Shown here in pieces: positions 42,076 through 49,889 of a stretch of DNA of 64,000 nt. The position numbers were made by a program, and so were the translations under genes. The DNA is from JAURVT01 sp049059935 (lineage in GTDB: Bacteria > Actinomycetota > Actinomycetes > Propionibacteriales > Nocardioidaceae), in contig NZ_JBMGQR010000011.1 in NCBI RefSeq assembly GCF_049059935.1, positions 24,811 to 88,810 of the forward strand. Direction: 5' to 3'. The notes beneath the pieces are model-generated. The model made no database searches, was not told the origin of the DNA, and saw only the letters and a list, made by a program, of their open reading frames with translations. Numbering within the stretch: the stretch's first letter is position 1; every line of letters begins with the position of its first letter.

Positions 42076-43268
42076 GCCGTCGCGCTCCGGGTCCAGTGAC
42101 GTCCGAGCTCGAGGCGACGACCCTGGCGCTCCTCGTCGCTGAGCCGGCGACGGCGGGCCGTGCGGGGCGGCACCGGCGCGGGGTCGTGCGAGGTGTACTT
42201 GTCGGGCAGCGTCATCTTCATGATGGTGCGCAGCACCTGGCCGTACTGGCGGTGCAGCGGACCGGTCGTGTACGGGATGTCGTAGCGCGCGCACAGGTCC
42301 TTGATCTTCACCGAGATCTCGGCGTAGCGGTTGCTCGGCAGGTCCGGGTACAGGTGGTGCTCGATCTGGTAGCCGAGCTGGCCACTCATCAGGTGCAGGA
42401 GCTTGCCGCCCTCGAAGTTCGCGGCACCGAGGATCTGGCGCAGGTACCACTCCGCGCGGGTCTCGTCCTCGAGCTCCTCCTCGGTGAAGTGCACGGCACC
42501 GTCGGGGAAGTGGCCGCAGAAGATGATCAGGTAGGCCCAGACGTTGCGCATCAGGTTCGCGGTGGCGTTGGCCGTGATGGTGCTCATGAAGTACGGGCCC
42601 GACAGCGCCGGGTAGACGATGTAGTCCTTGAGCACCTGGCGGCTGACCTTGTGGCGGATCTGCCCGAGCTGCTTGGCGAGCAGCTTGGGGTCCTTGCGAC
42701 GCTGGCGGATGGCCTCGATGTCGAGGTCGTGCAGCGCGACTCCCCACTGGAACAGCAGCGCCAGGGCCGCGTTGTAGACCGGCTGGCCGAGGTTGACCGG
42801 GTGCCACTTCTGGTCGCGGGTCATGCGCAGGATGCCGTAGCCGACGTCGTTGTCGTGACCGATGACGTTGGTGAACTGGTGGTGGATGTAGTTGTGCGAG
42901 TGCTTCCACTGCTCGGCCGGCTGCGCGGTGTCCCACTCCCAGCTGCTGGAGTGGATCTCGGGGTCGTTCATCCAGTCCCACTGGCCGTGCATGACGTTGT
43001 GGCCGATCTCCATGTTCTCCAGGATCTTGGCCGCGCCGAGCATGGCGGTGCCCAGCAGCCACGCCGGGGGGAACCGGCTGGCGAGGAGCGTGATGCGTCC
43101 CGCGGCGGCGAGACGTCGCTGCAGCGTGATGACGCGGCGGACGTACGCGGCGTCAGCGGCACCGCGCGAGGCCTCGACCTCGGCGCGGATCTCGTCGAGC
43201 TCGCGGCCGATCTCGGCCACCTCCTCGTCGCTGAGATGGGTGTACTCACGAACGTCGCTGTAGGCCAC
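42072..43268 (-). CDS. membrane fatty acid (acyl-CoA) desaturase
   Basis: A 398-residue di-iron desaturase related to mycobacterial DesA3 (Rv3229c). The three histidine boxes are GHNVMHG, HSHNYIHH and GYQIEHHLYP. Hydrophobic stretches (PPAWLLGTAMLGAAKI, VYNAALALLFQWG, MRNVWAYLIIFCG) surround them. It introduces a double bond into membrane fatty acids, using electrons from the ferredoxin reductase encoded 15 bases upstream. GTG start 43268. The operon is reductase, desaturase, small zinc-site protein. Confidence 0.93.
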   Translation of the reverse strand: MAYSDVREYTHLSDEEVAEIGRELDEIRAEVEASRGAADAAYVRRVITLQRRLAAAGRITLLASRFPPAWLLGTAMLGAAKILENMEIGHNVMHGQWDWMNDPEIHSSSWEWDTAQPAEQWKHSHNYIHHQFTNVIGHDNDVGYGILRMTRDQKWHPVNLGQPVYNAALALLFQWGVALHDLDIEAIRQRRKDPKLLAKQLGQIRHKVSRQVLKDYIVYPALSGPYFMSTITANATANLMRNVWAYLIIFCGHFPDGAVHFTEEELEDETRAEWYLRQILGAANFEGGKLLHLMSGQLGYQIEHHLYPDLPSNRYAEISVKIKDLCARYDIPYTTGPLHRQYGQVLRTIMKMTLPDKYTSHDPAPVPPRTARRRRLSDEERQGRRLELGRHWTRSATA

Positions 43269-43283
43269 GAGAGCCTGCCTTCC

Positions 43284-44360
43284 CTAGATGGCGAGCGTGC
43301 AGTCGCCGGCGGCGACGGACACGCAGGTCTGGATGTACTCGTTCTGCTGGTCGTGCTCCTCGCCGGTGCGCAGGTCGCGCACCCGGCCGGACGCGAGCGG
43401 GACGTCGCAGGTGTGGCAGATGCCCATGCGGCACCCGTAGAGCATCTGGACGCCGACGGACTCCCCGGCCTCCAGCAGGGTCGTGGCGCCGTCGACCTCG
43501 GCGCTCTTGCCGGTGGAGCCGAAGGTGACGGTGCCGCCCGCGGCCTCGTCGCCGGCCATGGAGAGCGAGAACCGCTCGACGTGCAGCCGGTCGCCGACGT
43601 CGGCGGCGTCCCAGTGCTCGACGATGTCGTCGAGCATCGCGGCCGGTCCGCAGGCCCAGGTGTCGCGCTCGCGCCAGTCGGGCACCAGGTCGTCGAGCTC
43701 GGGGAGCTCGAAGAAGCCGTCGCGGTCGGTGTGCCGCTCGTGGAGCCGCAGCCCGTCGTGCGTGGACGCGTACTCGCGCAGCTCGGCGGCGAACATCATG
43801 TCGGCCTCGTTGCGCGCGGAGTAGACGAGGTCGACGTCGGGGACGGTGCCGCGACGGTCGAGCGTGCGCAGCATCGACATGACGGGGGTGATGCCGCTGC
43901 CGCCCACCAGGAACAGCATCCGCGCGGGCGGCGGGTCGGGCAGCACGAAGTCGCCCTGCGGGGCCGCGAGACGCACGATCGTGCCGGGCTCCAGCCCGCG
44001 GACGAGGTGCTCGGACATCAGCCCCTCGGGCATCGCCTTGACCGTGATCGCGATCGTGCGGCCCTCGCGCAGCGGCGGCGACGACAGCGAGTACGAGCGC
44101 CAGGTGAACTTGCCGTCCATCTGGACGCCGATGCCGATGTACTGGCCCGGTGCATGGTCGAACGTCCAGCCCCAGCCCGGCCGGATCACCAGGCTGGCGG
44201 CGTTGTCGGTCTCGGGGACGACGCGCTCGATGCGGCCGCGCAGCTCGCGCGCCGACCACAGCGGGTTGATGAGGGTGAGGTAGTCGTCGGGCGCGAGCGG
44301 CGTCGTCAGCGCCTTGGCGAGCGTGCGCGCCCGTCCGACGACCGAGTCCTGTGCGCCCAT
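43284..44360 (-). CDS. ferredoxin reductase, electron donor of the desaturase
   Basis: A 358-residue three-domain oxidoreductase like mycobacterial Rv3230c: FAD domain (RSYSLSSPP), NAD(P) domain (LFLVGGSGITPVMSMLRTL, WACGPAAML) and a C-terminal plant-type [2Fe-2S] ferredoxin domain with CRMGICHTC and the fourth Cys in IQTCVS. It passes electrons from NADPH to the adjacent desaturase. ATG 44360 is preceded by a CAGGAGG ribosome site and an inverted repeat. Confidence 0.93.
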   Translation of the reverse strand: MGAQDSVVGRARTLAKALTTPLAPDDYLTLINPLWSARELRGRIERVVPETDNAASLVIRPGWGWTFDHAPGQYIGIGVQMDGKFTWRSYSLSSPPLREGRTIAITVKAMPEGLMSEHLVRGLEPGTIVRLAAPQGDFVLPDPPPARMLFLVGGSGITPVMSMLRTLDRRGTVPDVDLVYSARNEADMMFAAELREYASTHDGLRLHERHTDRDGFFELPELDDLVPDWRERDTWACGPAAMLDDIVEHWDAADVGDRLHVERFSLSMAGDEAAGGTVTFGSTGKSAEVDGATTLLEAGESVGVQMLYGCRMGICHTCDVPLASGRVRDLRTGEEHDQQNEYIQTCVSVAAGDCTLAI

Positions 44361-44370
44361 GGGAGCCTCC

Positions 44371-44387
44371 TGTAACTATCGTTTACA
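44371..44387. promoter_or_regulatory. candidate operator of the desaturase operon
   Basis: TGTAACTATCGTTTACA, with TGTAA/TTACA arms, is 10 bases upstream of the reductase ATG, next to the ribosome site. The form and place suit a TetR-family regulator of lipid genes. No such regulator is encoded nearby. Confidence 0.45.
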
Positions 44388-44485
44388 CGATGACAGGTCG
44401 CTCCGGGGGTGGCAACCGTCCGTGACACAGAACGCTAGTGGCGTCCGACGTGACCGGCACCACATCTGTCCGGTTCGCCCGGGGG

Positions 44486-45322
44486 TCAGACCGGGCAGGC
44501 GTCGACGGGCAGGCTCGCCGGCCCCTCGATGAACACGTTGTTGATGTAGCCGGCCACGGGGCTCGAGATCCTCGACCACAGGTCGTTGGTGTAGCCGTTG
44601 GCGGTCACGGTCTCGCCGGGCGTCTGGCACTGCACGTAGACCGTGGTGGGCGAGGCGAGGTTCCCCACGGGCGCACCGGAGGTGTCGGGCGTGGGCCGCA
44701 CGTTGACCCCCGAGGCGTACATCCGGAAGGGCGTGCCGGACGGGGTGGGCGGCGGCGCCTGCCCCATCGCGGCGGCGACGTCGGCGCGCATCGCGTCCAG
44801 GTCGATGAACGACGGGTCGATCTTGCCGGTGGTGCTGGTCTCGCGGTGGCCCCGGGCATGGCTCGCGTCGGTGCCCAGGCGCGTGAGGACGGCGGCCGTG
44901 GCGGCCACCGAGGCGTTGTACTGCGCCTGCGTCATCTCCTGGACGGGGCCGCCCTGCCCCGAGCCGTCGCCGGCGTAGTCGATCTCCCACCCCACCATCA
45001 GGGTGTTGCCGTCACCGGCCGGGATCGGACCGCTGCCACGGCTGCGGCCCGCGTGGTTGGCGCGGTTGGCCGAGATCACGTGGAAGACGCCGTCGTAGTC
45101 GACGAGCGCGTGGCACAGCGGGCCGGGCAGGTCCGAGCGACCGTCGATGCAGATGCCGAGGGCGGGAGCCGGACGCGCGGCGCTCGACTGGGCCGCCGTG
45201 TGGTGCCACAGGACGCCGATCGGCGCGAAGGACGACCCGGCGCTGCGACTCAGCCAGGGCCCCTCCTCGACGACCTGGACGCCGGCGCTGCGCAGGACGT
45301 CAGCGAGCCATGAGATCGCCAT
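44486..45322 (-). CDS. N-acetylmuramoyl-L-alanine amidase with SH3-like C-terminal domain
   Basis: A 278-residue amidase_2/PGRP-fold enzyme that cleaves the amide between muramic acid and the peptide stem. Zinc ligands are expected in GVLWHHTA (His near 40) and in ASHARGHRETSTTGKIDPSF, with WEIDYAG. A linker PPPTPSG leads to an SH3b-like domain (VNVRPTPDTSGAPVG...YINNVFIEG). The ATG 45322 frame has no signal peptide. Instead it overlaps the end of a small Tat-signal ORF by 23 bases. Confidence 0.86.
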   Translation of the reverse strand: MAISWLADVLRSAGVQVVEEGPWLSRSAGSSFAPIGVLWHHTAAQSSAARPAPALGICIDGRSDLPGPLCHALVDYDGVFHVISANRANHAGRSRGSGPIPAGDGNTLMVGWEIDYAGDGSGQGGPVQEMTQAQYNASVAATAAVLTRLGTDASHARGHRETSTTGKIDPSFIDLDAMRADVAAAMGQAPPPTPSGTPFRMYASGVNVRPTPDTSGAPVGNLASPTTVYVQCQTPGETVTANGYTNDLWSRISSPVAGYINNVFIEGPASLPVDACPV

Positions 45323-45485
45323 AGGCCAGCTCCCCCTCCTGCACGAGCGAGGCCAGGCACTCCGGCGCCGGCTCCGAGGGGGCGGCCGCGGCGGGCGTCG
45401 GCAGCGCGAGCGCCACCGGCGTCGCGAGCACGGCTCCCAGTCCGGCGAGCACCCGCCGCCGGGAGAAGGGATCTGCAGGGGTCAT
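45300..45485 (-). CDS. small protein with Tat signal peptide, overlapping the amidase gene
   Basis: A 61-residue ORF. SRRRVLAGLGAVLATPVALALPTPAAAA is a convincing twin-arginine signal peptide, described here by its FSRRRVLAGL start, followed by a 27-residue mature part (PECLASLVQEGELAYGDLMAR). It ends 23 bases inside the amidase frame. It may be a genuine small secreted protein translationally coupled to the amidase, or the signal peptide of the amidase separated by a frameshift. ATG 45485 is preferred; GTG 45494 is also possible. Confidence 0.65.
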   Translation of the reverse strand: MTPADPFSRRRVLAGLGAVLATPVALALPTPAAAAPSEPAPECLASLVQEGELAYGDLMAR

Positions 45486-45615
45486 GGTCGTCACCTCGGG
45501 TCTCGACGGTCCTGGTCCACCTGCACCGTTCCCCGCTCGGGCCCGGCGGAAACCTGGCTCCGCGGCGTCACGGCTCCGAGGTGCGTCGAGGAGGTGGCGC
45601 GGTCAGGATGAGGAG

Positions 45616-46191
45616 GTGTCGACAGCCGCAGGCCCTCCGCGGAGCTGGGCGGACGCCTCCGACGAGGCGCTCGTGCGGGCGGCGCGCCTGGACGACCAGA
45701 CCGCGTTCGCCGAGGTGGTCGACCGCTACGGCTCGAGCATGCTGGGGTACGCCCGCCGGCTGGTCGGCGACCAGCACGACGCGGCCGACGTCGTGCAGGC
45801 GGCCTTCGTCTCCGCGTGGCGCGGCCTCCCGACGTTCCAGGGACGCTCGGCCCTGCGCACCTGGCTGTTCCGCCTGGTGCAGCGACGGGCGGCCGACCTC
45901 GCCCGGACGCGGCGGCCGACCCCCGTCGACGACCGGTTGCTCTCGGCGATCAGCCCGGCCGACCGTCGCGACCCCCTCCAGGGCGTGCTCGACTCCGAGC
46001 TGCTCGAGGCGCTGCACGCCGCCCTGGCCGAGCTGCCCTGGCACCAGCGCTCGGTCTGGCTGCTGCGGGAGTTCGAGGACATGAGCTACACCGAGATCGC
46101 CGAGGTGCTCGCGATCACGCCCGGAAGCGTGAGGATGCACCTGCACCGCGGTCGCAGGACGCTGGCAGAGAGGATGGCGAGATGGCGATAG
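45616..46191 (+). CDS. ECF-type RNA polymerase sigma factor
   Basis: A 191-residue sigma-70 family protein. Region 2 is at about 25-95 (FAEVVDRYGSSMLGYARRLVGDQHDAADVVQAAFVSAWRGL, given in outline), with the DVVQ and W residues usual for core binding. Region 4 is at about 130-185 (SVWLLREFEDMSYTEIAEVLAITPGSVRMHLHRGR). There is no region 3. GTG 45616 has GAGGA-type pairing just upstream. Its end overlaps the next gene by 10 bases, which is the usual place of an anti-sigma factor. Confidence 0.91.
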   Translation: MSTAAGPPRSWADASDEALVRAARLDDQTAFAEVVDRYGSSMLGYARRLVGDQHDAADVVQAAFVSAWRGLPTFQGRSALRTWLFRLVQRRAADLARTRRPTPVDDRLLSAISPADRRDPLQGVLDSELLEALHAALAELPWHQRSVWLLREFEDMSYTEIAEVLAITPGSVRMHLHRGRRTLAERMARWR

Positions 46192-46667
46192 GAGGCGGAC
46201 CCGACCCGCTCGAGCGGGCGACCCAGGCACTCCGGGACGAGCCCGAGCCGCAGCCCGACTGGCCGCAGGTGTCGAACCGGATCAAGGGGCGCGTGCGCTC
46301 GCTGGTGCGTCCGGCACCGGCGCTGCTCACCGTCGGCGCTGACGGCGACCCGTCGCGCGACGAGGTCGGCTCCCGGACCTGGGTGTCGGGTCGGGTGCTG
46401 GTGTCGATGGTGCGCGAGCGCATCCGGCAGGAGGGCGCCGTGCCGCGCGACGTCGACCTCGACGTGGTGGACGACCGCTGCCGGTCGGTCCGCGTCGACC
46501 TGGTCTGCTCCTACGGCACCGACCTGGTCGCGCTGGGCGAGCAGGTGCGCGCGGACGTGCGCGAGCTGCTGCTCGACGTGCTCGGGCCCGACCCCGAGCG
46601 CGACGACGTCGAGGCGGTCCAGGTGAGCGTCGTCGACGTCGTCGTGGGTGACGCGCGCGTCGACTAG
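46182..46667 (+). CDS. Asp23/Gls24-like protein, possible sigma-factor partner
   Basis: A 161-residue soluble protein. WVSGRVLVSMVRERIRQ, VRVDLVCSYGTDLVALGEQVRADVRELL and VSVVDVVV resemble the Asp23/Gls24 alkaline-shock fold. It lacks the HxxxCxxC zinc anti-sigma motif and any transmembrane segment. ATG 46182 overlaps the sigma factor stop by 10 bases, so the two are coupled. It may regulate the sigma factor or be its effector at the envelope. Both are inferences. Confidence 0.65.
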   Translation: MAIGGGPDPLERATQALRDEPEPQPDWPQVSNRIKGRVRSLVRPAPALLTVGADGDPSRDEVGSRTWVSGRVLVSMVRERIRQEGAVPRDVDLDVVDDRCRSVRVDLVCSYGTDLVALGEQVRADVRELLLDVLGPDPERDDVEAVQVSVVDVVVGDARVD

Positions 46668-46718
46668 AGGGCTCGAAGACCGTCATCTCGGGCGAGGAAC
46701 CGGGCATGTCCGATCGTC

Positions 46719-46724
46719 TACGGT
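46719..46724 (+). promoter_or_regulatory. -10 element of a leaderless promoter (AraC regulator)
   Basis: TACGGT is followed by 6 bases and ATG 46731. Confidence 0.5.
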
Positions 46725-46730
46725 GAGTCG

Positions 46731-47693
46731 ATGGGAGTCCTGGACGACCTTCTGGACGGCACGCGAGCACGGGGCGGCAGCTTCGTGCAGATGGTGCTGG
46801 AGCCGCCGTGGGCGCTCGGCGTGGACGACGGCTCGTCGCTGGCCCTCGTCACGACGGCACGCGGAGAGGCGGTCGTGGTGGTCGACGGGCACCCGCCCGT
46901 GACGCTCGCCGCCGGCGACGTCGCCCTGGTGCGCGGCCCCTTCACCGTCGCCGACGACGCGGCGACCTCGCCCCACCTGCTCGTCGACGCCGCGGGCACC
47001 GCCCGGTGGGCCGACCACCTGCCCGACGACGTCGCCACCCACCAGGGGCCCGACGGCTACGGCACGGCGCCCGACGGCTCCACGGTGCTCGTCTCCGGCG
47101 GCTACCGGCTGGCCGGCGAGGTGCCGCTGCGTCTGCTGGACGCGCTCCCCCGGGTGCTCGTCGTGGGCGCCGACGACCTCCCGTCGGCCGTCCACCGGCT
47201 GCTCGACGACGAGCTCGGACGACGCGAGCCCGGCCACGACCTCGTGCTCGACCGCTGGCTCGACCTCGCGCTGGTCGCGACCGTGCGGGCGTGGTTCGCG
47301 CGGCCCGACTCCGGGGCACCCGGCTGGTACGCCGCCCACACCGACCCGGCCGTCGGTCGGGTCCTCACCCTCATGCACGACGACCCGTCGCACCCGTGGA
47401 CGCTCGTGGAGCTCGCCGAGCGGGCGTCGCTGTCGCGCGCGGGGCTGGCCAAGCGGTTCACCGAGCTGGTGGGCGAGCCACCGATGGGCTACCTCACCCA
47501 GTGGCGCCTCACGCTCGCCGCCGACCTGCTGCGCGCCGGCGACGACACCGTCGAGGTCGTCGCCCGCCAGGTGGGCTACTCGAGCGCGTTCGCGCTGAGC
47601 GCCGCGTTCAAGCGGGTCCGGGGCGTCAGCCCGAGCGAGCACCGTCGGGGAGCACCGGACGCCCGGGGCGAGCAGGCCGACACCGACGCCTGA
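46731..47693 (+). CDS. AraC-family transcriptional regulator with cupin-like N-terminal domain
   Basis: A 320-residue regulator. The N-terminal part (residues 10-190) matches the cupin_6 sensor found in AraC proteins (GDVALVRGPFTVADDAA). The C-terminal AraC domain has both helix-turn-helix motifs: LVELAERASLSRAGLAKRFTELVG and VEVVARQVGYSSAFALSAAFKRVRGVSPSEHR. Ligand and targets are unknown. Monocistronic by its own leaderless promoter. Confidence 0.88.
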   Translation: MGVLDDLLDGTRARGGSFVQMVLEPPWALGVDDGSSLALVTTARGEAVVVVDGHPPVTLAAGDVALVRGPFTVADDAATSPHLLVDAAGTARWADHLPDDVATHQGPDGYGTAPDGSTVLVSGGYRLAGEVPLRLLDALPRVLVVGADDLPSAVHRLLDDELGRREPGHDLVLDRWLDLALVATVRAWFARPDSGAPGWYAAHTDPAVGRVLTLMHDDPSHPWTLVELAERASLSRAGLAKRFTELVGEPPMGYLTQWRLTLAADLLRAGDDTVEVVARQVGYSSAFALSAAFKRVRGVSPSEHRRGAPDARGEQADTDA

Positions 47694-48115
47694 CGCGAGA
47701 CGATCGCGCATCGAGGAGCCGCGACGGGGCCACGGACGTCCAGGGCGCCGTCCCCGGGCGGTCCGCGCGGACGTCCACGCGCCTGCGTCCCCGACCGTGG
47801 GGAGGCGCTCGGGCGGGCGCCGGAGCGGTCCCGGCGTCCGTTTCGCCCCGGCTCGCACCGTTCCTGACGGGTCGCACGCGGCCCGCCGCGGTGCAAGGGA
47901 ATCGGGCCGTGAGGCGGTTTGGACGTCTGACATACCGACCGGTGACGAGCTGCGCTACACCACGGTGATGATTTTCGGACCGATTCGCCGGGACCACTTG
48001 CCGAACGGCGGCGGCCGGGTCCTCACTGAGCCGCGTCAGGTCACGTCCACGTGAACGGGGCCCGGCCGTCCCGGTCGACCACGGCCGGTGACTCGGGCCT
48101 CGAGGGAGAGCATCG
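47694..48115. other. 422-base gene-free region before the secreted protein genes
   Basis: No convincing coding frame. GGACGTCC palindromes occur at 47734-47741 and 47769-47776. The region 47953-47985 is locally less GC-rich and may hold the promoter for the next gene, but no clear -35/-10 pair is seen. No known riboswitch was recognised, though a structured leader cannot be excluded. Confidence 0.5.
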
Positions 48116-49675
48116 ATGGGCACGTCGTCGAGCCGCACGTCGCGGGAGCGGTCCACGCCGCTGCCCCGACGCCTGCGCCGGCTCGCGCTGCGCGGGGTGC
48201 TGCTCGGAGCCGGGATCGCCGGCGTCGTCCTCCTCGGCGCGGCCGCCGCCTCCGCCGACGACGAGGGCGCGACGTCCACGCCCGCCCCGGCGCAGGAGGC
48301 CCCTGCCCCTGCCACGCCCGCGACGTCGTCGGACGCCCCCCGGACCGAGTCGTCCCCCGCGGACGAGCCACCCAGCCGCACGTCCGGCGGCACCGCGCCC
48401 GGCGCCACGGCCGCACCGGCGACGACGCGCGGACCCGCGCCGTCGCGCCCCCGGTCGCGGCCCGTCCACGAGCCGCGGCAGCCGTCCCCGGACCGGTCGA
48501 AGCCGGTCCGTCCGCGTGCTCCCGAGCCGGGCCCGGTGCGCTCGCAGACGGGGTCCGTCGATCCCGCGGACCGGTCGGACGACGGCCTGCCGCCGGCGCC
48601 CTCGGACGACGCCCCGGCGCTCGAGCCGACGGGCGGCACCGACCCCGGACCCTCGCGCGCCGAGCCCGCGGACACCACGGCGGTCATCGGCACCACGGCT
48701 GTCCACGTCGCCGCACACGTCGTGGACCAGGCCCCGACGGTCGACCTCCCGGCCGTCCAGCTACCGTCGGTCCAGCTGCCGGCGATCCAGGTGTCGGCGG
48801 TCGAGGTGCCGGCCGTGCCGTTCCCGGGTCTGCCGCCGGCCGAGGTGCCCGCCGTGGAGATCCCGGCGCTGCCGCCGATCGTCGTGCCCGCCGTCGAGGT
48901 GCCCGGCTGGTCCACCGACCAGCCCGAGACCGAGCAGCCCGAGACCGAGCAGCCCGAGACCGAGCAGCCCGGGACCGGTACCGAGACCCCGGCCGAGCCC
49001 ACCGCCGGGACAGCCCCCGACGGCGCCGGCCAGCCGGCGACGCCCGCCCCGGAGGGCAGCACCGGCGCTGGCTCCGGCACCTCGGGCGGCGAGGCCCCGA
49101 CCACGGGCACGACCACGCACGAACCGACCTCGGCCGATCCGGTCCCGACCACCAGCGACCCGGCCGACGCGCCGGCAGCGACCGCGGCCCTTCCCGCCTC
49201 GACGGCCCCGACCACCGACGACACGCCCCGTGCCGCGTCACGGCCGCAGGTGCACGCCGAGGCCTCGACCCCGTCCCCGGCGTCCGCGTCCGAGCAGGCC
49301 GCGACGACCGGCGGCGCCGGCCCGTCCGACGTCGCGGAGCCCGCTGCCCTGCGGACGCCGAACGGCGACTCCGACCTCCCCGGCAGCGACGTCCCGGAGA
49401 CCGCCGACCCGGCCCGCTGCGACGCCTGCGACCACGCACCCGTCGCGCCGGTGCCGTCGGAGGACCCGGTCAAGGTCTCCCTCAGCTCGGCCGGCTCCGC
49501 GGGCGCCGGCTCCCCGTCGGGCCACGGCTCGGCTCCCTCGGGCGTCGCGCCGTGGGTCGTCGTGGCCCTCGACCACGCGCTCAGCCTCCCCCAGGCCAGC
49601 GGGCTCGACCGCTGGTCCGGTGACTCGGTCCTGTCCTCCAGCGCCGCCGCGCTGGTCGAGGACCACCCCGACTGA
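48116..49675 (+). CDS. large secreted Pro/Thr/Ala-rich protein of unknown function
   Basis: A 519-residue low-complexity protein. A signal peptide follows a basic start (PRRLRRLALRGVLLGAGIAG, cleavage after ASA near residue 48). The mature part is rich in Pro, Thr, Ala and Ser. Around residues 205-270 there is a strand-forming stretch of VPAV(E/Q)(V/I)P-like repeats, followed by three exact ETEQP units. A CDAC pair lies near residue 433. The last 60 residues are more ordered (VAPWVVVALDHALSLP). No sorting signal or membrane anchor. ATG 48116 has GGGAGAG upstream. Probably a cell-surface or matrix protein paired with the next gene. Confidence 0.72.
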   Translation: MGTSSSRTSRERSTPLPRRLRRLALRGVLLGAGIAGVVLLGAAAASADDEGATSTPAPAQEAPAPATPATSSDAPRTESSPADEPPSRTSGGTAPGATAAPATTRGPAPSRPRSRPVHEPRQPSPDRSKPVRPRAPEPGPVRSQTGSVDPADRSDDGLPPAPSDDAPALEPTGGTDPGPSRAEPADTTAVIGTTAVHVAAHVVDQAPTVDLPAVQLPSVQLPAIQVSAVEVPAVPFPGLPPAEVPAVEIPALPPIVVPAVEVPGWSTDQPETEQPETEQPETEQPGTGTETPAEPTAGTAPDGAGQPATPAPEGSTGAGSGTSGGEAPTTGTTTHEPTSADPVPTTSDPADAPAATAALPASTAPTTDDTPRAASRPQVHAEASTPSPASASEQAATTGGAGPSDVAEPAALRTPNGDSDLPGSDVPETADPARCDACDHAPVAPVPSEDPVKVSLSSAGSAGAGSPSGHGSAPSGVAPWVVVALDHALSLPQASGLDRWSGDSVLSSSAAALVEDHPD

Positions 49676-49889
49676 CCTCTCCCCCGGTCGACCGCACGAA
49701 TCCACGTCCGGTCGACGGCGATCGACGCTCGTCGGTCACCCGGTCCGCGGCACGTCGGTCGACAGGCGTGCGCTCTCGGTCCGGCACCGTCCGGCGCGGC
49801 CTCGCCCGCCCCAGCGCACCACCCGCCCTCGGGGGCGTTCCCCCGACGCGCGACCGCGCGTCACCCACCACCATTCAAGGAGCATCGAC
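49676..49889. other. 214-base gap between the two secreted protein genes
   Basis: CGGTCGAC occurs three times (near 49688, 49712 and 49752). A GGAG ribosome site precedes ATG 49890. No terminator is obvious, so read-through between the genes is possible. Confidence 0.4.

Noticed and set aside
47797..48054. An 85-codon plus-strand ORF in the long gap before 48116
   Set aside because: Composition is not protein-like, there is no ribosome site, and it overlaps palindromes; read as non-coding.
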